Below, piece after piece: positions 34,501 to 47,806 of a DNA stretch of 64,000 nt (its first letter is position 1; each line of letters starts with the position of its first letter). Source of the stretch: Halichondria panicea (lineage: Eukaryota; Porifera; Demospongiae; Suberitida; Halichondriidae); contig NC_087386.1 of assembly GCF_963675165.1 (NCBI RefSeq), forward strand, positions 3,850,169-3,914,168. The letters are read 5' to 3'. A program made the position numbers and the translations under genes. The notes beneath the pieces are model-generated. The model saw only the letters and a program-made list of their open reading frames with translations. It was not told the DNA's origin and searched no databases.

Positions 34501-36222
34501 TGCAACTATTCAGTCGCACACTGTTCTATTAAACTTAGCTAGCTCGCATGCAGCTGCTTGCTTGCTTGTTCTAATTATTCCGGACACTTCGCATGCTCTA
34601 TAAAAATATGTTCCAATTATACCCGGACAATTTCCAAAATAATTATTTTTTGCTGTCCAATAAATTAGAAGATATACACGGTACTTCTTTTTTGGAACAC
34701 CAAGTAGGTCAAAAATCTGTCCCACCAGGAATGCACTCCTGATCCCACACATCTATCAGCTACTTTGCACACATCGATCTTTACCCACGTATACACTCCA
34801 GACATCTATCAACTATTTTACTCCCGCCAGGAATGCACTCCTGATCCCACACATCTATCAGCTACTTTGCACACATCGATCTTTACCCACGTATACACTC
34901 CAGACATCTATCGACTATTTTACATGTATTGGCTACTTGACTGACATGCGCAAGCACCACGGAGGCTTTATGGAAAAGAGAAATGAGTATGGCTAGCAAG
35001 CAAGGATAGTGCTTAAAAAACAGTTATTCCTTTTCTTGCTTGCTCTTCTGAAATAAACATTTCTCTTTTCCTACTGTAGATAAGCTTCCACGTGATACTG
35101 GCATGTCACATGACTTAAAGAGAGGGTGACCTAAAGTTGGGCCACACCCAACTAAGAACAGTTGGGTGTGTCCTACAGTAATAATTCTTATAGTGTTGAC
35201 GGTAGAGCTATACAGAGTAGTGGCATGAGTGGATTGATGTCAAGTAGCTGATAAGATCCAAGTATAATATAGTTGATGTCAAGTAGTTGATAGATATCAA
35301 ATAGCCGATATAATTTATGTCAAGTAGTGTATACGTGGGTAAAGATCGATGTGTGCAAAGTAGCTGAAAGATGTGTGGGATACCCGAATGAGTCAGTGGG
35401 ACGTATTTTTGACCTATTTGGCGTTTCATACACAGCAGGGTAGAGTGGTGTGTGTGGACACAAAAATGATCGAGCTGTTTGAGCAAACCAGACGATTATT
35501 TTCATGGACTGGTTTTAACTGATACAGTATTTGAAAGTAATAGGCGTTGAAACTTGCAGGGGAACTTCGAAGGCAACAAAAAACACTGTTTTATAATCGT
35601 TGCTTTGTAGATTCACTATAAGGACGTTACAGTAAAAAAGTTTACGTATCCGTTATGAACATGATCAACGCACGGGGTGAATGCTTTATGAGCATCTTGT
35701 TTTTTATGTATTCCAGGCAAAGGAAGAGTACCAGAAAGTATTGGTCCAGCTAATGGAAGAAAAAATGCAGCATGATACTGCAATTTCTGAATACAAACAG
35801 GTACGTATTGTATCTAAAGCACCTGCTGCTTACGATTGACTTGCACGCTATTTGCACGCTATATACATGCAGCTATTTCAACAACTTGATGAAGGGCACC
35901 AGAAAGAGAAGGGAGAGTTGAGTCAAGAACTGCTTGAAGTCAAGGTCAGTGTTCCGCCACTATACCACCCACTCATTATAACAAAATTATCGTGTAGGCT
36001 CAACTTGGGAAGGCAAGTGTTTATGAGTCCCAAGAAACTGGTGATCATCATTCATCACTTTCCTCTGAGGAAAGGCTGAGAAAATTGGAACTCGAACTAG
36101 CACAAACTAAACTAGCACTAGTGGAGTCCCAGTGTAAGAACCAAGAGCTGGAACGTGCTGTACAACAACTGTCCACTAGCCAAAAGGGTACATTTAGTTA
36201 TAGTTTTAGAAAAAAGAAATGA
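22509..36222 (+). CDS. RABGAP1: RABGAP1-like Rab GTPase-activating protein (PTB, kinesin-like, TBC, coiled coil)
   Basis: Twenty-one phase-consistent exons encode about 1065 aa (human RABGAP1 1069): 22509-22890, 23056-23483, 23542-23586, 23790-23995, 24301-24464, 25365-25434, 30246-30372, 30877-30990, 31288-31375, 31670-31827, 31989-32087, 32209-32391, 32709-32837, 33080-33223, 33326-33367, 33432-33653, 33841-33951, 34003-34107, 35717-35800, 35873-35944 and 35998-36222. Order: acidic low-complexity N-terminus, PTB domain (FAGITYLGCSSVDAPVSEVE to about residue 285), kinesin-like/DUF3694 region (about 290-475), TBC domain (about 590-820) and a long C-terminal coiled coil. The TBC Arg finger (DIKRTYVGHDYF) and Gln finger (VGYCQGFSF) are both kept, so it should be an active GAP for a Rab on endosomes or Golgi. 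The 4.8-kb intron 6 holds an antisense gene, and the intron after 34107 holds tRNA-Leu. No breaks seen. Confidence 0.93.
24495..25137 (-). repeat. Repeat R1 (diverged, inverted) abutting a TACCG-type MITE
   Basis: 24495-24945 is an antisense R1 copy recognised by GAAAGCACCGTGGGTGCTGA, the AAAACATGACTAGAAGCC block and the AGCAGCTGTAGCA block near its end. It runs into an element of about 195 bp (24943-25137) with a CGAAAGTTTCGAGGCACTTA left half like that of 22053-22272. Both are in RABGAP1 intron 5 and are non-coding. Confidence 0.55.
25638..29427 (-). pseudogene. Beta-helix (POMP-type repeats) + multi-span membrane protein, two frame breaks
   Basis: Three overlapping minus-strand frames form one protein of about 1290 aa. 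Frame one (29427 downward) has a signal peptide (MLVALLAVILLCCVNVEC). Frame two carries FYTIDTSMSGSVVIYEKRN. Frame three (ending 25638) carries the rest: right-handed beta-helix repeats with GGAI and FxxN signatures (EGAAIQAHDS, NGGAISFYGGS, FGGAIYIGD), a Cys-rich juxtamembrane segment (CSYQRSGRLCGSCQGNLSMV), then about eight hydrophobic spans and a charged tail. The architecture matches a large family I associate with sponges. Breaks lie near 29310-29330 and near 28950; the second fits loss of one base. Everything downstream (1104 codons) is open, so assembly indels or very recent pseudogenisation are both possible. It sits wholly inside a RABGAP1 intron, antisense, and is intronless. Confidence 0.75.
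30435..30671. mobile_element. MITE-like element, ACCTTAAGGTGACATA ends
   Basis: The ends ACCTTAAGGTGACATA and TATGTCACCTTAAGGT are inverted copies bounding 237 bp in a RABGAP1 intron. The same AAGGTGACATAAT string recurs alone near 46000. Non-coding. Confidence 0.65.
31073..31232 (+). repeat. Repeat R1, truncated 3' part
   Basis: It matches only the last third of R1 (GATCATTTCCCACTC through GGCACCTGCACCGAAACATC and the AGCACCGCGGT hairpin) in a RABGAP1 intron. The 5' two thirds are missing. Confidence 0.55.
34170..34285 (+). tRNA. tRNA-Leu-CAA: tRNA-Leu (anticodon CAA), with 32-nt intron
   Basis: The acceptor strands GTCAGGG and CTCTGAC pair (one G-U), the discriminator is A, and the D arm contains GGCCGAGTGGTCTAAGGC. 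The anticodon stem CCAGA/TCTGG encloses CTCAAG. A 32-nt intron (34208-34239) begins one base after the anticodon, as in animal tRNA-Leu(CAA) genes. Removing it leaves the standard CTCAAGT loop. A long variable arm (CCACGTATGTGG) and T arm (GTGGG TTCGAAT CCCAC) follow, then a run of nine T within a few bases as the Pol III terminator. It lies sense-oriented in a RABGAP1 intron. CCA is not encoded. Confidence 0.95.
34725..35385. repeat. Tandem and inverted repeats in a RABGAP1 intron
   Basis: A unit of about 95-100 bp beginning GAATGCACTCCTGATCCCAC occurs twice in tandem (34730-34820 and 34832-34917). Part of it (GTGTATACGTGGGTAAAGAT) recurs inverted at 35328-35385, making a potential long hairpin. 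Between them lies spacer with short TGATGTCAAGTAG repeats at 35235-35325. No coding sense. Confidence 0.75.
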
Positions 36223-36479
36223 TTAGACTATCTTGCAATTTTAATTAGTAGCACATGTATTTATACCTTGATTTGTGTCAGCAATTCTATTCTTGCCACG
36301 CCCCTATAGCTCTTGATTATTAATTTTTAACCATAGATACTACAATTTATAGTATCTATGTTTTAACACACAGTCGAGTCACCTGTACTGTACTGCACTG
36401 TACAGTTTAATAGTCCATAGCCAGCCGACTGTACTGTTAAATACGAGTAGGTACATGTTAATTATTGTGAAGATTGATA

Positions 36480-39400
36480 ATGAGCAAGGCTGGAGACAAA
36501 GCAGTTCCTCGAAGTAAGGTCAAGCCCATGTTGACAACTGCCCAAAAGAACTTCAGAGATGGTGCGGTGAGCAGTCTCTGTAATAATTTTACTACGGGTA
36601 TATAGAATTAATTAAACTTCTCATATCACATTAATAAAGTGTCCCATCCGAACTCCATTGGGCATGGGCTGGACCACTTCGAAGTAACAAGAGAAAACCT
36701 GAACGTGCCAAATTCTCGCTGTTTTGTGTTGCACGGTCTACTAACTCCATCAGAGTGTGCCCACTACATTACTGAAACTGAGAATATGGGCTACTCAGAC
36801 CTGTCTGATCTCTTTCCCACTGACTATCGTAGCAATGATCGCGTTCTGTCTATTTGTAAGCCGTTGGTGGAGGAACTATGGAGGAGGTTGGAGCCGACTC
36901 TGACTCGTAACGAGGTATTTCGAGTGAGGCCCATTGGATTTGGTAACGAGGGAACGTGGAAGCCCTTTCGTCTGAATGAGTGCTGCAAGTTTGGTAGATA
37001 CAAGTGAGTAGTAGTGTCAAAGTTGTCGCTGCTGTTTGAGCTATCACAATGTAGGGCTGGTGGTCACTTCTCTCCTCACATTGACGGTCCCTGGGTGCCT
37101 CGCGAGAATGAGAGCAGTATCTTCACTGTGATAATCTACCTCAATTCTGACTTTCAAGGAGGTGCCACCAATTTCATCTCAGAGGAGAAACAAGGTGCGT
37201 TATGAATTTTGTAATTGTTTTGTTTTAAAAAAAATTCTCTCCAGACCGTGTACTTTGCTCAGTGACTCCTGTAGTGGGCACAGCTTTGATATTCAACCAT
37301 GACACTCTGCATGAGGCAGAACCTGTTTGTACGGGAACCAAGTACATTGTCCGCACAGAGATCATGTACCGCCGAGTTGACACAGAAATGCTGCCCAATC
37401 CCGGTGCTTATGAAAGTGATGGGAATTACTTAAGGACACTCACTCTGTACCAAAAGTCTTTGGAGCTTGAGAAATGTAGGTATTGGTTGAATTGTTGCCT
37501 CAGTTGAACCTGTATACTTATTATTTAGCTGGAAACATCCAAGGGTTTACTGACACATACCTCGAGGCAATTAAGTTACAACGACAGGCCCAGAGAAGCA
37601 TATCCATGGAAAGCAGGGGTGGTGACGAGCTAAACCTACCATACGAGATCTTCCTCGATATCTTTGGGTACCTCAGTGCAAGGGATGTGTGTGTAGCAAT
37701 GAGAGTGTGCACGGTATGTCTGTCTGTCTGTCTGTCTGTCGTTCATATGAAAAATGTTATATACTAGAGCTGGTATGATCTGTGCATGGATGGAGAGCTA
37801 TGGCATGAAATGTATCGCTCTAAGTGGCCTATCGGTATTCAGTTGGAGGGAAAGATTGACTGGGAAGAATTATCTCTTGAAGTTAGTTACATTATGCTTG
37901 TGTATGGTGTTCTTAAAATTTTGCGTTTGTAGATCCGTGATGATAGGCCCTTCCTGAGAGACTGGTATGGTCTATACAAGCAGAGGGTGGGCATGATACA
38001 TCCACAGAAGGTGGCGGTTCTTGATATCGGCAGCTTTTCCTTCAAATGTGCAGCTGTGCACCGACAGAGGTCTACCCTGAGGACAGCCAGTTGTGAATCT
38101 GTGATTGCTACAGTGAGTATAGTACTGTGCCAATCTGCTGTCAGCAGTACCTTATCTGCAATTGGCCTCTGCTGTATTATAGTACATGTATATGTACCTT
38201 TTTGTAGGTACCTGGAATCTATGATCTCCACTTGCGTCGTTATGACTACCAGCGTTATTTCTCTGGTCGGGAAGCAAAAGATAAATTTCCTGGAGAGACA
38301 GTACGTATTGTGGAGAAGGGACTTGTCACCAAATGTCAATTGTTGCCAGAGATCGTTACAAGGTTGGCTAGTTGTGCTGTCGAAAGATTTGGTTTGCCCA
38401 GATTTTGTTCGGGGGACAAAATATTAGTGGTTCACATTTCGTGGGTAATATCGTGGTTGGAGCCTGCACTGCAGGTAAATGTAAGCAAGATCGCTTCATT
38501 CATGGGTAAAATATTCGTGGTCAGACCTTCAACCACGAACACGAATATTTTTCCCCCACGAAAATTACCTCTACCGTAGTACTAGAATGTTTTGCGAGCA
38601 TCAAACATTTGCGAACTTTGCGATGGTTGATCAATTCGCAACAATAAATCCACAAAACCTTGAGTAAATACACACGATCCTTGCCAGAACGGAATAGTTA
38701 GGTCGCAAAGGGTCAAATTTTCTGCTGATCTGGCTCATTCGCAAAGGTTTTTCACCAGCAACATATTCTAGTAATACGGTATATGGTATTTAGTCTCAGC
38801 AAATAGAGACCTGGACCATTCATTTGTTATTGCACTTAGTGATTATTAAGTATGATAATTAATATTCAAGTAACTTTTTCTGGCAGGTTGTTTTTTGACT
38901 GTGTTGTGAGGCCCAAGTACACTCCAGTGATTTTCTTGGAACGTCCTGGATTATGGAGTGATCAGATGAAAAGAGAAATCAGCTACTGTTTTATAAAGCA
39001 GTTTCAGAATCCTGGTATCGCCTTCTTGAGTTCTGCAGTGGCAATTCTCTGTAGGTGAGCTAGTTTAGCAAGCAGATATTGGTTGCTGGTAATTTTGCCA
39101 TCACCATGTCCCTATAATTATTGTGACAGCACATAGATTATCACATGTGATTAATAGTAATGCATTATTGTTTTTTCCCTCCCCTACAGCCTAAATGTGT
39201 CTACTGGTGTTGTCGTGGACATGGGTGAAGGTGTGGCCACTTGTGTGGCTGTGGTAAATGGGAAAGAGCAGCACTTTCTCAAGTGTGACCCCAGTGAAGC
39301 CACATCCACCAAACTAGCCGAGATGGTGCATAGGGTAGTAACAGACACAAGGATAGAAAAAGCAGCTCTTGCTCAGAATATTGTGCTGACAGGTAATAAC

Positions 39401-40225
39401 AACAGCTGGCAGGTGATAGCAGACTTTTGACTCTTTTGTACCCCTACAGCCATACAGCCTTTCCCTAAACCTGTACAACCTCAACTGTACAATGCACTTA
39501 ACCAATTAAAAGTCACGTGTGTTTTGACCCCAGGATAATTATTTATGGATTTTCTCTCAATAGGTGGTAAGGCTATACCTGTTCATTTTCTACGAAATGA
39601 TTTAATTACAATTGACGGACAGTACTCAGTGAAAAAAACAGGTAATTTAAAGAAAGAAGATTTCAGACTAAAATATGCCATGGTGCTCCATTTTTTACAG
39701 ATAATCCTGTATATTCCGCTGTTCTTGGAGGCTGCAATCTGGCCAATGTTGGTAACTTTTACTCTGTATACGACATGGTTCGTTTTCCGTGTGACCCTAG
39801 CTCATTTCCAAACCGTCCGGTAGAGTTCTTCCACCCAACAAGATTCGACGATGGAGTGCACTTTTATACTTCTTTCCTCCACTGGTTTAACTTTCTCAAC
39901 GCAGGAAGGAGAAACTATAAGGTACATTATAAGTATAATTATTATGAACAAGATAGTATAAAATCATCACTGTTATGTGCAAGAGCAGGGACATACCTTA
40001 ATGAAAGTAACCCTGGCTTTCATATAAAATTATACAACTATTAATGTAGACTATGCTAATTTACAGATTTTTTTTCGAATACAGAATGAGCATGATATAA
40101 TTGGCTGGCTCGTGAGACACTCACAGGATAATAATCACGAGTATCTCCGCGAATGGAGAAAAGACACTACCGAGGAGGGGCTGCTGCTATCAGATTGTGG
40201 CTCTTCAGACGAGGACGATGATTGA
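36480..40225 (+). CDS. 2-oxoglutarate/Fe(II) oxygenase - F-box - actin-related triple-domain protein
   Basis: Thirteen exons (36480-36560, 36640-37003, 37055-37194, 37245-37475, 37529-37713, 37768-37881, 37933-38112, 38208-38363, 38887-39054, 39190-39392, 39564-39641, 39701-39921, 40085-40225) encode about 753 aa in one frame. Residues about 30-260 are a prolyl-4-hydroxylase-type oxygenase. The iron ligands are in FSPHIDGPW (HxD) and DTLHEAEPV (distal His), with R in YIVRTEIMYRR as the likely 2-oxoglutarate anchor. About 305-350 is an F-box (LPYEIFLDIFGYLSARDVCV, then SWYDLCMDGELWHEMY), the Skp1-binding module. From about 390 to 720 is an actin/ARP fold: VAVLDIGSFSFKCA (phosphate-1-like), VSTGVVVDMGEGVATCVAV (phosphate-2-like) and an adenosine-type AVLGGCNLA. 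An acidic tail follows. Arabidopsis ARP8 also joins F-box to ARP. An added oxygenase is the surprise. The first donor (36560) is chosen for phase; a stronger GTGAGC six bases downstream would break the frame. Confidence 0.88.
38573..38781. mobile_element. MITE-like element, second copy of the TACTAG family
   Basis: Inverted ends TACCGTAGTACTAG / CTAGTAATACGGTA. The interior shares GCGAGCATCAAACAT and CGCAAAGGTTTTT with 815-1038. It lies in the intron between exons ending 38363 and starting 38887. Immediately upstream (about 38410-38570) is another pair of related CGTGG/CCACG segments. Confidence 0.65.
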
Positions 40226-40348
40226 ATGAACGACAACTTTCTTAATTCATTTTTTTTATTTTAACGTAGTGTGTTACAGACAGATCAGCGTCGTATAATA
40301 AATTGATGTAATTGCTAAAACGATGCTCAATACATGTAGCTATAATTT

Positions 40349-41246
40349 TATGGAACGCCGTTTGCGACAAAATTCAGGCAGAATCTGATAGGCGTGTGCA
40401 TCCAATATAAAATCGATTTTTGAAGATCGATTTTTAATAATCGATTTTTTACAGTTGATTTTCGATTTACACGTGAATGATCTTTGACAATCGATCTGAT
40501 AATCGATTTTTGAAATTCGATTTTTGATAATCGATATTTGATAATCGATTATTGAAATTCGATTTTTGATAATCCATTTTTGAATTGATACTAGCCTCGA
40601 ATCCAGGCCGATTAAAATGGATTCAAGGCTACAGTTAGGCCGCCCTTGAAACTCAGAACATGCACAAACTCCTTCTCCGCGGCCTGGAATCAAAGCTTGG
40701 CTTGGTTAGCTATCTCACATGATACTCTATATAAACGCAAAAGCGAAACATTATTGTTTTTTGGAACCATAAAAAAGAAGGGCCATAAGTCACAGTAAAA
40801 ATCATTAATTTTAGAACTGTTCAGTTGATGCTATCTTATTTAGTTCCTTTGTGCACCCATTTTTGTATGCTTTCTCGCCAGCACTGTTTTATTTGGCTAT
40901 CTTGTGTGTGCTTAGAGAGCTGAGAAAGAGTTTGGTGATTCCAGATAGAATAAAAGTCATGAATAGTGGCTTCTTCAATGCTCTAAGGATAGTCTCACGT
41001 GATACAGCTTTAGACAGGGGCCCCCTCCAGCCCACCTCAGAGCAGCTCTAAAATCGATTATCAAAAATCGATTATCGAATTTCAAAAATCGATTATCAGA
41101 TCGATTGTCAAAGATCGTTCACGTATAAATCAAAAATCAACTGTAAAAAATCGATTATTAAAAATCGATCTTCAAAAATCGATTTTATATTGGATGCACA
41201 CGCCTATCACATTCTGCCTGAATTTTGTCGCAAACGGCGTTCCATA
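40349..41246. mobile_element. 898-bp DNA element with about 200-bp ATCGATTTTT-rich TIRs and TAATTT target duplication
   Basis: The left arm starts TATGGAACGCCGTTTGCGAC and the right arm ends with its reverse complement. The arms match over about 200 bp. Directly outside lie TAATTT (40343-40348) and TAATTT (41247-41252), a 6-bp target-site duplication. Each arm contains repeated AATCGATTTTT motifs (at least six on the left), resembling clustered transposase-binding sites. The middle (40600-41040) has no intact transposase; a 66-codon frame at 40851-41051 is not recognisable. It separates the oxygenase/F-box/ARP gene from ALAD and may cover their shared spacer. Confidence 0.8.
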
Positions 41247-41320
41247 TAATTTATGTACTACGATTGTGATTTGTGATTGTGATGATCTATTTTTTTATGG
41301 TGACAATAATTATATAGATA

Positions 41321-45863
<4,543 letters not shown>

Positions 45864-46130
45864 ATGGAAATTTGACTATTGTGATTTTCTGCCCCTATAG
45901 AAATCATGCTGTTTGTATATAATTATAGAAATAATGTGCTCCTGACCATAATCTACCATGTTCCTTTCCAGGCCGATTTGTTATAATATTAAAATTAAGG
46001 TGACATAATTATTTTTGCAGATGTTAAATTAACTCCTTCGCAGGCCTCTCCTTTTTCTTGTTTTTGTGTGGTCAAAAACATAAAATACGGAGGAACATTA
46101 TTATTGACCTGTGACAAATTAAATATTATA

Positions 46131-46278
46131 TACCGTATAGCGGGTATATTTCGAGGGTATAAAAATGTTTGTGGTTTGCACGCACGCTGCAAAAAGGCAC
46201 GAAAATTAAATCCGTTTTCTAATAATTATGGCATTTCCGCGAACATTTATACCCTCGAAATATACTCCCTATACGGTA
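46131..46278. mobile_element. MITE-like hairpin element, TACCGTATAGCGGG ends
   Basis: Inverted ends TACCGTATAGCGGGTATATT and AATATACTCCCTATACGGTA with inner TTCGAGGGTATAAA/TTTATACCCTCGAA. 148 bp, non-coding. Confidence 0.75.
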
Positions 46279-46388
46279 TAGGAACAGGAAAGGAAGTGCC
46301 TGCGAAGGCACTTCCTTACATTGAGGGTAGTCTAGTTGCTGATGTATAATTATTATGATGATGTCTGTTACTGTTAATAGTTTTACAT

Positions 46389-46905
46389 TATGCCTCGGTG
46401 CGCATGCGCAAGCGAGGTATACGGTAGTGTGTGTGTGTGTGTGTAGACTGTTTCAGCTGCTCAAGGATCAATGAAGCGCAAGTAAGAGATTCTATAGGCT
46501 TCTAGTCATGTTTTCTTGGCTTGGTATTTGTGGATTTGCAAAATAAAGCTTCGTTCTCGAGTTATGCCTACTTGGAATGCCATTGCAGCCTTTTCAGAAG
46601 AGTCCATAGCAAAACTTGTTTACCGAGTGTTGCTACTCTACTTAGTAGTTAACTCTGCACTAGAACGCTAGCTATTGGTACCTGCAAGAGTGAGAAGAGA
46701 GCTGCAAGGCTCTGCTGACTTAATTTTAGACTTGAACTTTTGGCATCGATCATTACCCACTCTTTGAGTTTCCCTGTGATTATGGATTGTGCATGCAGCA
46801 AATGATAATTATAATCAATGTGTGTATAAAAGCTAGCTATCAGTAGCTTTATGTTATGTAGCTTTGGCACCTCCACCGAGGCATCAGCACCCACGGTGTT
46901 TTCAT
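46389..46905 (+). repeat. Repeat R1, full copy
   Basis: It begins TATGCCTCGGTGCGCATGCG and ends GGCACCTCCACCGAGGCATC plus an AGCACC/GGTG hairpin. It is colinear with the copy at 3517-4075 including the GTTCTCGAGTTATGCCTACT block. Confidence 0.75.
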
Positions 46906-47128
46906 TGAAGAATTTTTTCGGCTTTACAAGCTGTCTTTTTAGCTAGTGACTTCAGCGCTGCCCTGCGGTCATGTATTGGATTTGCTTGTGTACCCTGATC
47001 TGTCTAAAGAAAGCGGGGGGGGGGTCCCTTGCCTTTACTTAGCAAGCACCCTCACTGGTACTGGAAGAAAAGACATGCACCCCCTTATACAACTTATAAG
47101 CAGCCATGCAAGCACCCTCAATGTATGA

Positions 47129-47590
47129 ATGGCGCTCCATTTGTTTCATTATTCAATAGTGAAAAATATTGTCAATGGCGAAATATGTTGACAATGATGT
47201 AATGTGATTGTCAATACTTGGGTTACCTATTGTCAATGATTATCCGATTCATTGTCAATAACTATCGTCATGTTTGTCAATAATTGGGTGCCTATTGTCA
47301 ATAATTATCCGATTCATTGTCAATAAACTATCGTGATGTTGTCAATAATTGGGTTGCCTGTGTTGTCAATGATTATCTGATTCATTGTCAATAATATCGT
47401 CATATTTGTCAATAATTGTTGGAATTATTGTCAATAATTATCATTATTATTGTCAATGATTGCTCAATTTTATTGTCAATAATTATCATCATTATTGTCA
47501 ATGATTGCTCAATTTTATTGTCAATAATATTATCATCATTTATTGTCAATGATTGTTCAAAGTATTGCCAATAATTATTCACCCGTTTTT
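47129..47590. repeat. Left terminal inverted arm, TTGTCAAT motif array
   Basis: About 460 bp with roughly twenty TTGTCAAT/TTGACAAT-type motifs. The first 245 bp mirror the right arm. The remaining 210 bp continue as a looser ATTGTCAATAATTATCATTA array present only on this side. Regular motif clusters next to an integrase gene suggest transposase binding or promoter function; that is inference. Confidence 0.85.
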
Positions 47591-47806
47591 ATTCGATGTC
47601 CCTGCTCCATTCCGGAATGGGTCACCATATTTTACTGCGCATGCGCATAAACTACCAGCGCCACATGGCAGGAGTTGACTCACTGTACACGTACACAAAA
47701 AGACCAGAGATTGAAGACTTACTGCAATTAAAGACTTACTGCAATTAACTCACGACCTCCCCAGAACACGTACTGCAGGAAGCTTTAGCAAGGGTCTTGA
47801 AGTCGA

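Larger units (their letters stand above)
45864..47128. other. Intergenic region between ALAD and the large mobile element
   Basis: It contains a 148-bp MITE (46131-46278, TACCGTATAGCGGGTATATT ends), a full R1 copy (46389-46905) and 220 bp of unassigned sequence up to the left arm of the large element. No exon is supported. The frame at 46946-47128 has no recognisable features. Confidence 0.6.

Noticed and set aside
37887-38339. 150-codon minus-strand frame
   Set aside because: It is a shadow of the well-supported exons of the oxygenase/F-box/ARP gene on the plus strand.
47150-47590. Regularly spaced TTGTCAAT repeats resembling a CRISPR-like array
   Set aside because: The spacers are themselves repeated, the array is mirrored at 60 kb, and the genome is eukaryotic. 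It is a transposon arm.
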